Origin: Candidatus Coatesiibacteriota bacterium
GTDB lineage: Bacteria > RBG-13-66-14 > B26-G2
NCBI GenBank assembly: GCA_003647715.1
Contig: QMNJ01000056.1
Location: 1-8,771 of the forward strand
Direction: 5' to 3'
DNA: 8,771 bases
How positions within the stretch are numbered: the first letter of the stretch is position 1; the number at the start of each line of letters is the position of its first letter. The position numbers and the translations under genes are program-made. A model generated the notes under the pieces. It made no database searches. It saw only the letters and a program-made list of their open reading frames with translations, and had not been told where the DNA came from. Positions 1-5,510 of the stretch are shown here, piece after piece.

Positions 1-542
1 GTGAACCCGATGCCAGTGGTAGAAGGAGGCCAGTTCCAATTGATGGTAGTCAGTTCACTGTTGAGGTTGACCGGCTGATAATGGCTATTGGGCAGAGACC
101 GAAGGTTCCCGAGAAGTTGGGTCTTCCATTGACAAGGTGGAATACGATTAAAGTGGATGAGGAGACACTTGCCACGCCGAGGGAGGGGGTCTTTGCCGGA
201 GGTGATGTTGTGAGTGGTCCTGCTACGGTCATTGAGGCAATAAGGGATGGTAGAAGAGCAGCTATATCAATAGATAAGTATCTTGGTGGGGAGGGCAATA
301 TTGATGTAATGTTCATACCAGAAGATGAGGAGATTGCCTGTCTGGGAAGGGATGAGGGCTTTGCATACTGGGAGAGGGTAGAGATGCCATCTCTTCCTGT
401 TAATGATAGATTGAAGGGCTTCAGTGAGGTGGAGCTTGGATATAGTGAAGAGCAGGCAGAGGTGGAGGCACTCAGATGCTTGACCTGCCATATAAGGTTG
501 AATATATCAAGGGCTCCTATGCCACCCGAGACAAGAAAATAG
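1..542 (+). CDS. GltD-like FAD/NAD(P)-binding oxidoreductase, C-terminal part
   Basis: Partial gene, open at the left edge; reading begins in frame at base 3 and gives 179 residues to a TAG. It looks like the C-terminal half of the glutamate synthase small-subunit family, flavoproteins that pass electrons between NAD(P)H and a partner through FAD and Fe-S clusters. Visible: a GRRRPVPI stretch near residue 6 followed by LIMAIGQRP (residues 25-33), and the second FAD contact TPREGVFAGGD (58-68) followed by GPATVIEAIRDGRRAA, which is typical of GltD. A CLTC pair (C159, C162) sits near the C-terminus; many standalone GltD-like proteins have a similar late Cys motif. The N-terminal Fe-S region and first dinucleotide fold are outside the window, so the true partner (glutamate synthase, hydrogenase or another dehydrogenase) cannot be told. 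It ends 19 bases before the next gene and may be cotranscribed with it. Confidence 0.85.
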   Translation, partial: EPDASGRRRPVPIDGSQFTVEVDRLIMAIGQRPKVPEKLGLPLTRWNTIKVDEETLATPREGVFAGGDVVSGPATVIEAIRDGRRAAISIDKYLGGEGNIDVMFIPEDEEIACLGRDEGFAYWERVEMPSLPVNDRLKGFSEVELGYSEEQAEVEALRCLTCHIRLNISRAPMPPETRK

Positions 543-561
543 TCATCTGTGAGGTTTGTAT

Positions 562-1065
562 ATGAAGGTGCCATTTGAGAGTAAGGTTCCAGTGATTTCT
601 CCGAAGGCGTTTGTTGCACCATCCGCCGAGATAATAGGCGAGGTTGAGATTGGCGATTTTGACAGCATCTGGTTCGGTGCTGTTCTAAGAGGCGATATAG
701 AACCAATCAAGATAGGCAGGTATACCAATATACAGGACAATACAGTCATACACATTGACCATGACATGCCGGCTATACTCGGTGAGTATATTACGGTGGG
801 ACACAATGCCATATTGCATGGTTGTGAGATTGCCGATAGGTGCCTTATAGGTATGGGGGCAATTGTCCTCAGTGGTGCGAAGATTGGTCGTGGTTCAATC
901 GTTGGCGCCGGGTCTGTCGTTCCAGAGCGAAGGGAGATACCTGAGCTATCTCTGGTTCTCGGTATCCCTGGTACGGTGGTCAAGAAACTACCAGAAGATA
1001 CACTGAAAAAGAATGAGGAGTGGGCGCTGGGATACTGGGAACTCGCTCAATCATATCTCAGATAA
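562..1065 (+). CDS. Gamma-class carbonic anhydrase-like protein (left-handed beta-helix)
   Basis: A 167-residue protein of the gamma carbonic anhydrase / YrdA-PaaY family, normally a cytoplasmic homotrimer with zinc or iron bound between subunits that may hydrate CO2. Hexapeptide-repeat turns run from about residue 18 to 125. The three metal-ligand histidines are present as VIH64, VGH81 and LH86GC, with the five-residue H81-H86 spacing of the family. The conserved LRGD (R43, D45) and NIQD (Q58, D59) residues also match. It lacks the long acidic loop of the archaeal Cam enzyme, so it is CamH-like; many CamH-like proteins have no proven activity. The start chosen is ATG at 562, with GAGG at 551-554 seven bases upstream; an in-frame TTG at 556 would leave no room for that site. 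It precedes the ATP synthase genes by 47 bases. Family sure, carbonic anhydrase activity unproven. Confidence 0.9.
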   Translation: MKVPFESKVPVISPKAFVAPSAEIIGEVEIGDFDSIWFGAVLRGDIEPIKIGRYTNIQDNTVIHIDHDMPAILGEYITVGHNAILHGCEIADRCLIGMGAIVLSGAKIGRGSIVGAGSVVPERREIPELSLVLGIPGTVVKKLPEDTLKKNEEWALGYWELAQSYLR

Positions 1066-1075
1066 TCTCGTTAAT

Positions 1076-1104
1076 TTTTAATCTCATCAGAAAAATAGTA
1101 TAAT
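1076..1104 (+). promoter_or_regulatory. Candidate promoter for atpZ and the ATP synthase cluster
   Basis: A perfect TATAAT lies at 1099-1104 in the 47-base gap before atpZ. Upstream, TTTTAA at 1076-1081 sits 17 bases away in the -35 position but matches TTGACA poorly. The stretch TATAATCTTCTT (1099-1110) recurs exactly before atpG, also with TTTTAAT about 23 bases upstream, which supports a real shared element. A start site about 7 bases past the -10 box would fall at or beside the atpZ ATG (1113). The call rests on sequence pattern only. Confidence 0.5.
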
Positions 1105-1112
1105 CTTCTTGT

Positions 1113-1319
1113 ATGGCAAAAAAGATACCGTTTAGAAAGATAGCATTGATAATGAACATCAGTGCATATCTGGTTGGTTCCATATTTGGTGGTCTGATTT
1201 TAGGAATGCTGATTGATAAAATGACGGGGAAGGAACCATTATTCACACTGATATTCCTGTTTGTTGGAAGCGCCTATGGAATCTATAAAACAATAATGAT
1301 AGGGATTATGTTGAAATGA
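1113..1319 (+). CDS. atpZ: AtpZ/AtpI-family small membrane protein
   Basis: A 68-residue protein with the pattern of the AtpZ family that often heads bacterial ATP synthase operons: a basic MAKK start, a first membrane helix (about residues 10-33), a short loop with LIDKMTGKEP (33-42), then a second helix beginning PLFTLIFLFVGSAYG (42-56). The gap and loop match the family closely. AtpZ and AtpI are not part of the purified enzyme; in alkaliphilic Bacillus they have been linked to Mg2+ or Ca2+ movement, and AtpI to c-ring assembly. No Shine-Dalgarno site is visible: the bases before the ATG read TAATCTTCTTGT, and a -10 box lies only 8 bases upstream, so translation may be leaderless. Its TGA overlaps the next ATG in an ATGA junction, implying translational coupling with atpI. 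Confidence 0.88.
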   Translation: MAKKIPFRKIALIMNISAYLVGSIFGGLILGMLIDKMTGKEPLFTLIFLFVGSAYGIYKTIMIGIMLK

Positions 1320-1678
1320 TGCTTATGATGAAGAAGATTGATGTATTGATAACAGTCATCCCAGTTGTTCCTATGGTCATAATGTCAATAATCTTTGGTT
1401 GTTTTGCGTATAGTGTTCTAATAGGATATATTTTATTCCTGCTGGTCGTGGGAATTCTGGTATATTCAATATATGGAGTTATTAAGAGGAAAAGGGCGAG
1501 ATATATTATTGCTGGCATTGGATTGTTGAGATTTTTATTACTGGGTGCTATACTATATCTCCTATTTAGATTTGGGAGGATTGACCCTCTTGCGTTGGTT
1601 ATTGGTGTAGTGATGTCCAGTGCTGTTGTAATATTGGTTTTGATTAGAAGGTTGATAAGGTTTCCAAAAGAGGCATAG
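1316..1678 (+). CDS. atpI: AtpI-like four-helix membrane protein
   Basis: A 120-residue, strongly hydrophobic protein with four likely membrane helices at about 10-30, 33-55, 64-86 and 90-112, separated by a basic loop KRKRAR (57-62) and ending in RRLIRF. Size, topology and position between atpZ and atpB identify it as the ATP synthase I chain (AtpI), a family with weak sequence conservation. The known role of AtpI is as an assembly helper for the c ring, possibly also in divalent-cation uptake. The start is uncertain: ATG at 1316, overlapping the atpZ stop, has AGGGA 10 bases upstream, but in-frame ATGs at 1319, 1325 and 1328 are also possible. It is followed after 12 bases by atpB. Confidence 0.8.
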   Translation: MMLMMKKIDVLITVIPVVPMVIMSIIFGCFAYSVLIGYILFLLVVGILVYSIYGVIKRKRARYIIAGIGLLRFLLLGAILYLLFRFGRIDPLALVIGVVMSSAVVILVLIRRLIRFPKEA

Positions 1679-1690
1679 TAAGGGGGCTCG

Positions 1691-2404
1691 TTGATTGAGG
1701 GTTTACCAGTAGGGCTTGAGTTTGGAATTCCCTTCCCTGGTCTTGGGTTTCAAGACCAAGTAATATTTACTAATGCACTTATTGTAATGGCTTTGATATT
1801 CATCTCATCGCTTTTCATAGTTAGAGGCATATCACTAAAGAGACCTACGCGCTGGCAGATAATACTGGAGGGCACGCTCAATTGGCTCGCAAATACTATG
1901 GAGGAGACGATTGGCAGTGGAGGCAGTAGATATCTTCCTCTGATTGCCAGTTTGTTCATCTATGTGCTGGTGGGAAATCTGATAAGCATTATCCCAGGTT
2001 GCGTGAGCCCTACCAGCAATCTAACCCACAATCTGGCTCTTGCGCTTATCGTATTCTTCGCAACGCCTGTGGTTGGTATTATGCACATTGGTTTTAAGAA
2101 CTTCCTTAAGCATAGAATGGGTCCAGTTCTCGCTCTGTCTCCCCTCTTCTTCGTCCTTGAAACCATAGGTGAGTTCTCCAGACCCGTGTCACTTACTATC
2201 CGTCTCTTCGGTAACATAAGGGGTGAGGAGATTTTAATTGCAGTGATAAACAAGATTGCCTCAATGATATACTATATACCAATAACGGTAGTCATTTTGC
2301 CTCTTACACTAATAACTGGTTTTGTTCAGGCGTTTATATTTGCACTTCTTCCAACAATATACTTTGCTGGAGCTGCTGGATGGGGCGAGGAGGAACATAA
2401 ATAA
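1691..2404 (+). CDS. atpB: ATP synthase Fo subunit a
   Basis: The 237-residue static half of the ion channel in the membrane. It lines the half-channels that load and unload the c ring. The essential arginine is R171 in TIRLFGN (equivalent to E. coli R210), with E161 before it and Q213 in GFVQAFIF on the last helix, matching the family's conserved polar residues. Five or six membrane helices are visible (about 24-44, 82-101, 113-132, 146-162 and the long 165-227 hairpin). The PTSNL segment (107-111) and the loop KHRMGP (140-145) are typical of bacterial a subunits. Translation seems to start at TTG (1691), preceded by AGGGG at 1681-1685; no ATG gives a complete N-terminus. The C-terminus is short and acidic (GEEEHK). 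Length is normal. Confidence 0.97.
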   Translation: MIEGLPVGLEFGIPFPGLGFQDQVIFTNALIVMALIFISSLFIVRGISLKRPTRWQIILEGTLNWLANTMEETIGSGGSRYLPLIASLFIYVLVGNLISIIPGCVSPTSNLTHNLALALIVFFATPVVGIMHIGFKNFLKHRMGPVLALSPLFFVLETIGEFSRPVSLTIRLFGNIRGEEILIAVINKIASMIYYIPITVVILPLTLITGFVQAFIFALLPTIYFAGAAGWGEEEHK

Positions 2405-2434
2405 GTTTATTTTTATCTTGAAAGGAGCGTGGTT

Positions 2435-2851
2435 ATGAGAAAAGCACTAACTATTACTTTACTTATTATGATGTTGTCAATCCCTGCAACCTTGACCCTG
2501 GCTCAGGAAGAGGCATCAGAGACAGAGGTGACGACGCATTCTGCTGATATCAAACAGGAGAAGACGACTGAGGCGGAAGAGGGTGAGTTTTCACCCATCA
2601 TATATTTTATGAGCATCGCCGTGGCATCTGCCTTTGCTATGGCGATTGCAGCCATTGGCGCTGCCATAAGTCAGGCAAGAGCGGCGGTCTCGGCAATGGA
2701 GGCAGTTGCCAGACAACCCGAGGCGAGTGGGAAGATTCAGATTCAGATGATACTCGCTCTGGTATTCATAGAGACGCTTGCTATATACACCCTGGTCGTA
2801 GTGTTGATACTCCTGTTCGCAAATCCGTTCACCAAGTATGTGGTAGGTTGA
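2435..2851 (+). CDS. atpE: ATP synthase Fo subunit c with N-terminal signal peptide
   Basis: Ring-forming rotor subunit that carries the coupling ion across the membrane. The usual hairpin occupies residues about 53-132 with the ARQPEA loop at 92-97, which contacts gamma and epsilon. The carboxylate is E113 in VFIETLAIY, and Q80, T114 and Y118 complete an ion site like that of Na+-binding c subunits. The protein is 138 residues instead of the usual 75-90: residues 1-23 form a signal peptide (RK, a hydrophobic core, TLA before Q24) and 24-52 an acidic, hydrophilic linker. Cleavable c leaders are known, for example in Aquifex aeolicus. Glycines of helix 1 are mostly replaced (A73, G75, A77, S79, A81). 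The start is ATG 2435 with AAAGGAG at 2421-2427; an in-frame GTG at 2429 overlaps the end of that site. Confidence 0.97.
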   Translation: MRKALTITLLIMMLSIPATLTLAQEEASETEVTTHSADIKQEKTTEAEEGEFSPIIYFMSIAVASAFAMAIAAIGAAISQARAAVSAMEAVARQPEASGKIQIQMILALVFIETLAIYTLVVVLILLFANPFTKYVVG

Positions 2852-2857
2852 CCGTTT

Positions 2858-2881
2858 ATGTATGTAGAGGGGGGTATGTAA
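2858..2881 (+). other. Possible 7-codon leader minicistron before atpF
   Basis: In the 36-base gap between atpE and atpF an ATG at 2858 opens a seven-codon frame (MYVEGGM) that stops at TAA 2879-2881, six bases before the atpF ATG and in the same frame. It contains a run GAGGGGGG (2867-2874), the only Shine-Dalgarno-like sequence for atpF, which lies 13 bases from that start, longer than usual. TAGGT at 2844-2848 could serve the minicistron. It could feed ribosomes to atpF or be chance; nothing shows it is translated. Confidence 0.2.
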
Positions 2882-2887
2882 GTCCCT

Positions 2888-3385
2888 ATGATAGAGATAC
2901 ACCCAGTACTGCTCATCTACCAGATAGTCGTCTTCCTCATATTCGTCTATCTTATGTATAGGTTTGTCTATAACCCTGTAATCAGGATGATTGACGAGCG
3001 GAGAAGGAAGGTGGAGATGGAGGTTGAGGATGCGGAGAAGAAGATTAAGGATGCGGAGACATTGAAGGGTCAGTATGAGAAGAAGATTTCAGAGATACAC
3101 AAAGAGATAGAGCAGATGAAGAAGGATGCAGAGTTCAAGGCGAATGAGATACGCAACAAGATTATCTCTGATGCCCAGGAAGAAGCAAACAGGATTATTG
3201 AATATACCAAGAGGAGGACCGAGGAGGAGAGAAAGCGCCTGATGGAGGATGTAAGGAACTATGCGGTTGACCTTTCAATCATAGTGGCGAGGAAGATACT
3301 GGAGGAGAAGATAGATAAGAAGTCGGACAGAAGGTTAGCAGAGAGGTTTCTTGATGAGATGAGCGGTATGCAGTTCAAGGAGTGA
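2888..3385 (+). CDS. atpF: ATP synthase Fo subunit b (peripheral stalk)
   Basis: A 165-residue stator subunit that, as a dimer, holds the F1 head to subunit a. One membrane helix (about 7-27) at the N-terminus is followed by the conserved Pro (P30 in YNPVI) and then a long, highly charged helix without prolines (about 35-142) expected to form the right-handed coiled coil. The C-terminus should bind delta. Only one b gene is present and no b' paralogue lies nearby, so a homodimer is expected. The ATG at 2888 gives a normal b N-terminus; its ribosome binding site is poorly placed (see the minicistron entry). It is followed after a single base by atpH, whose binding site AAGGAG (3377-3382) lies inside the atpF 3' end. 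Confidence 0.96.
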   Translation: MIEIHPVLLIYQIVVFLIFVYLMYRFVYNPVIRMIDERRRKVEMEVEDAEKKIKDAETLKGQYEKKISEIHKEIEQMKKDAEFKANEIRNKIISDAQEEANRIIEYTKRRTEEERKRLMEDVRNYAVDLSIIVARKILEEKIDKKSDRRLAERFLDEMSGMQFKE

Positions 3386-3386
3386 G

Positions 3387-3929
3387 ATGGAAGAGATTGT
3401 GATAGCGAGAAGGTATGCGAAAGGGGTATTGAACCTGGTTGAGGACAACAGGAAGGTTGAAGAGTATATTACATCTTTGAGGTCTTTCTGGAAGGATTTT
3501 CAGGAAAGGGTGCCGGTAAATATTTTGAAGAGCTTTAATCTCCTGGGTGTGGAGAAAAGGTGGGATTTTCTTAAGCCATTTGTGAAGGGTTATGATAGAA
3601 CACTCAGACGATTCATATATGTGATAAATGAGAATGGGAGAATATTTCTCCTACCTCTAATAGCCGATGAGATGGAGAGGATGATGTGGAAGAGGAGGGA
3701 TATAGCACTGGTGGAGGTTGTATCGGCGAATAAGGTAGATACGGATATCTTGATGGATTTGACTGGAATGCTCTCGGCGAAGCTGGGGAAGAGGGTGAGG
3801 TTGAAGGAGACGATAGAAGCATCAGTAGTGGGGGGGATGCTTATAAGATATGATGACATTGTAGTTGATGGAACTGTGGTTGGCAGGTTGAACAGGTTGA
3901 GGAAGGAGGTCTATGGATATAAGGGCTGA
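3387..3929 (+). CDS. atpH: ATP synthase F1 subunit delta
   Basis: A 180-residue subunit (normal length) that sits on top of the alpha-beta head and ties it to the b stalk; the OSCP/delta family. The N-terminus has the signature IARRYAKGVLNL (residues 5-16) of the helical domain that grips alpha. The C-terminal domain shows the typical close SVVGGMLIRYDDIVVDGTVVGRL, split here by position: SVVGGMLIR at about 146-154 and DGTVVGRLNRLR at about 160-171. The middle part is divergent, as usual for delta. AAGGAG precedes the ATG by four bases. Its last 17 bases overlap atpA, including the strong atpA ribosome binding site, so the two are likely coupled. Confidence 0.95.
   Translation: MEEIVIARRYAKGVLNLVEDNRKVEEYITSLRSFWKDFQERVPVNILKSFNLLGVEKRWDFLKPFVKGYDRTLRRFIYVINENGRIFLLPLIADEMERMMWKRRDIALVEVVSANKVDTDILMDLTGMLSAKLGKRVRLKETIEASVVGGMLIRYDDIVVDGTVVGRLNRLRKEVYGYKG
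3903..3910 (+). promoter_or_regulatory. Full-consensus ribosome binding site of atpA inside atpH
   Basis: AAGGAGGT is a full match to the anti-Shine-Dalgarno end of bacterial 16S rRNA. It lies within the last codons of atpH, only two bases before the atpA ATG (3913), closer than the usual spacing. Alpha-family N-termini support 3913 as the start. It fits the need for three alpha copies per enzyme while delta is needed once. Confidence 0.7.
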
Positions 3930-5460
3930 TGAGATAAGCAAGATTATCAGCATGGAGATTGAGGGAGCGAGTGAGCGCCTTGAACTGGAAAAGAAGGGAA
4001 CCGTCATCTCTGTTGGTGATGGTATAGCCAGCGTATATGGTCTGTGGGGAGTTATGGCATCGGAGATGGTGCTGTTTGAGAACGGTGTTTATGGTCTTGC
4101 CTTCAACCTTGATGAGACCATGGTAGGTGTCGTAATACTTGGCGAGGATGTAGGCATACAGGAAGGTGATGAGGTAAAGGCGACGGGGAGAATTCTGCAG
4201 GTTCCTGTAGGTGAGGAGCTTGCCGGCAGGGTGATTGACCCGGTGGGTAAACCACTTGATGGTAAGGGTGAGATTAGGACCGATAATTATAGACCGGTGG
4301 AGGGCGAGGTTCCCAATGTGGTTCAGAGACAGCCGGTTAAGGAGCCACTTCAGACAGGGATAAAGGCGATAGATGCAATGATACCAATAGGTAGGGGTCA
4401 GAGAGAGCTTATACTCGGCGACAAGGGTATAGGAAAGACGGCAATATGTATAGATACCATAATAAATCAGAGGGGCGGGGATGTGAGGTGTATCTATGTT
4501 GCTATTGGTCAGAAGAACTCTACTGTAGCCCGGGTTATAAAGACGCTGGAAGAGCATGGGGCTATGGACTATACCACAGTGGTTCATGCTGGCTCATCTG
4601 ACCCGGCAACACTGCAATATATTGCACCGTATGCGGGCTGTGCCATTGGTGAGGAGATAAGAGATAAGGGGGGTCACGCCCTTATAATCTATGATGACCT
4701 GATAAGGCATGCTTGGGCTTACCGCCAGTTGTCGCTTCTTTTAAGACGACCACCCGGTAGGGAGGCATTCCCCGGCGATATATTCTATCTGCACTCACGG
4801 CTCCTGGAGAGGGCGGCGAAACTGTCGGATGAGCTGGGTGGGGGTTCTCTCACCGCAATACCAATTGTAGAGACCCAAGCGGGCGATTTGACTGCATATA
4901 TACCCACCAATGTTATCTCCATCACCGATGGTCAGATATATCTGGAGGCAGACCTGTTCTATGCTGGCATAAGACCTGCTATCAATGTTGGTCTCTCTGT
5001 GTCAAGGGTAGGTGGTAATGCACAGGTTGAGGTGATGAAGAAAGTTGCGGGTGGTTTGAGATTAGACCTTGCGCAATATAGAGAGCTGGAGAAGTTCATA
5101 AGTTTCGGAACAGAACTGGATAAGGCGACACAGGAACAGATAGAAAGAGGAAGGAGATTGGTTGAACTGTTGAAGCAGGACCAATATGAGCCGATGGCGG
5201 TGGAAGAACAGGTGATGGTTATAAATGCAGGTGTGGAGGGCTTTCTTGACCGAGTGGATGTTGACAGGATAAGCGAATTTGAGAGCAAGTTCATTGACTA
5301 TATGAAGAAGAACTATTCTGAGTTTGGTGACAAGATAAGAAGATTTGGTAAGCTTGAGCCAGTAGAGCTGGAGAAATTGAACGATATCACCAGAAAGTAT
5401 GTTTATAAGAATTTTATATCTAAGGAGAAGAAGGAGAAGATAGAAATAAAGGAGGAATAA
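3913..5460 (+). CDS. atpA: ATP synthase F1 subunit alpha
   Basis: A 515-residue non-catalytic nucleotide-binding subunit; three copies alternate with beta in the head. The beta-barrel domain covers about 25-95. The P-loop is GDKGIGKT (169-176) with K175 and T176 intact; most alphas read GDRQTGKT, so Q172 and T173 are replaced by Gly and Ile. Other landmarks: VAIGQKNSTVARV (196-208), the Walker B region ALIIYDD (256-262), RRPPGREAFPGD (278-289), and the arginine finger R365 in SVSRVGG, which completes the catalytic site of the neighbouring beta. The C-terminal helical domain runs from about 380 and ends in a Lys/Glu-rich tail (503-515). Length is typical. The start at 3913 fits the family (a DEIS-type N-terminus). 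A long hairpin spans its stop codon, and the next gene is not atpG but a lipoprotein. Confidence 0.99.
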   Translation: MDIRADEISKIISMEIEGASERLELEKKGTVISVGDGIASVYGLWGVMASEMVLFENGVYGLAFNLDETMVGVVILGEDVGIQEGDEVKATGRILQVPVGEELAGRVIDPVGKPLDGKGEIRTDNYRPVEGEVPNVVQRQPVKEPLQTGIKAIDAMIPIGRGQRELILGDKGIGKTAICIDTIINQRGGDVRCIYVAIGQKNSTVARVIKTLEEHGAMDYTTVVHAGSSDPATLQYIAPYAGCAIGEEIRDKGGHALIIYDDLIRHAWAYRQLSLLLRRPPGREAFPGDIFYLHSRLLERAAKLSDELGGGSLTAIPIVETQAGDLTAYIPTNVISITDGQIYLEADLFYAGIRPAINVGLSVSRVGGNAQVEVMKKVAGGLRLDLAQYRELEKFISFGTELDKATQEQIERGRRLVELLKQDQYEPMAVEEQVMVINAGVEGFLDRVDVDRISEFESKFIDYMKKNYSEFGDKIRRFGKLEPVELEKLNDITRKYVYKNFISKEKKEKIEIKEE

Positions 5461-5492
5461 GACATCATCAGGTCTTGTTGTATCCTTTATTT
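5444..5492 (+). terminator. Long stem-loop across the atpA stop codon; possible attenuator or terminator
   Basis: The outer stem pairs AAATAAAGGA (5444-5453) perfectly with TCCTTTATTT (5483-5492). After a small internal loop (2 and 3 bases), an inner stem pairs 5456-5463 with 5472-5479 (eight pairs, one G-U) around an eight-base loop. The A-rich 5' arm and T-rich 3' arm resemble a two-way terminator, but no clean T run follows the hairpin. It buries the atpA TAA (5458-5460) and an AAAGGAGG Shine-Dalgarno-like sequence (5448-5455) that has no start codon at normal distance. It could lower read-through into the following genes or stabilise the upstream mRNA. Confidence 0.5.
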
Positions 5493-5510
5493 TATGTGGA
5501 GGTTTGATAG

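Noticed and set aside
556..561. TTG start two codons upstream for the carbonic anhydrase-like gene
   Set aside because: The GAGG site at 551-554 is correctly spaced for ATG 562 and would nearly touch the TTG.
50..706. 218-codon open frame on the - strand
   Set aside because: It overlaps both the GltD-like 3' end and the carbonic anhydrase-like gene, which have clear family motifs; the antisense product is Ser/Pro-rich and low in motif content.
3841..4587. 248-codon open frame on the - strand
   Set aside because: It lies wholly opposite the well-conserved atpA gene, has no family-like motifs and no ribosome binding site that I could see; it is an antisense shadow.
5475..5507. Short TTG frame between atpA and the lipoprotein
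   Set aside because: It has 10 codons, its nearest purine-rich site is 19 bases upstream and buried in the hairpin, and it ends inside the lipoprotein's ribosome binding region.
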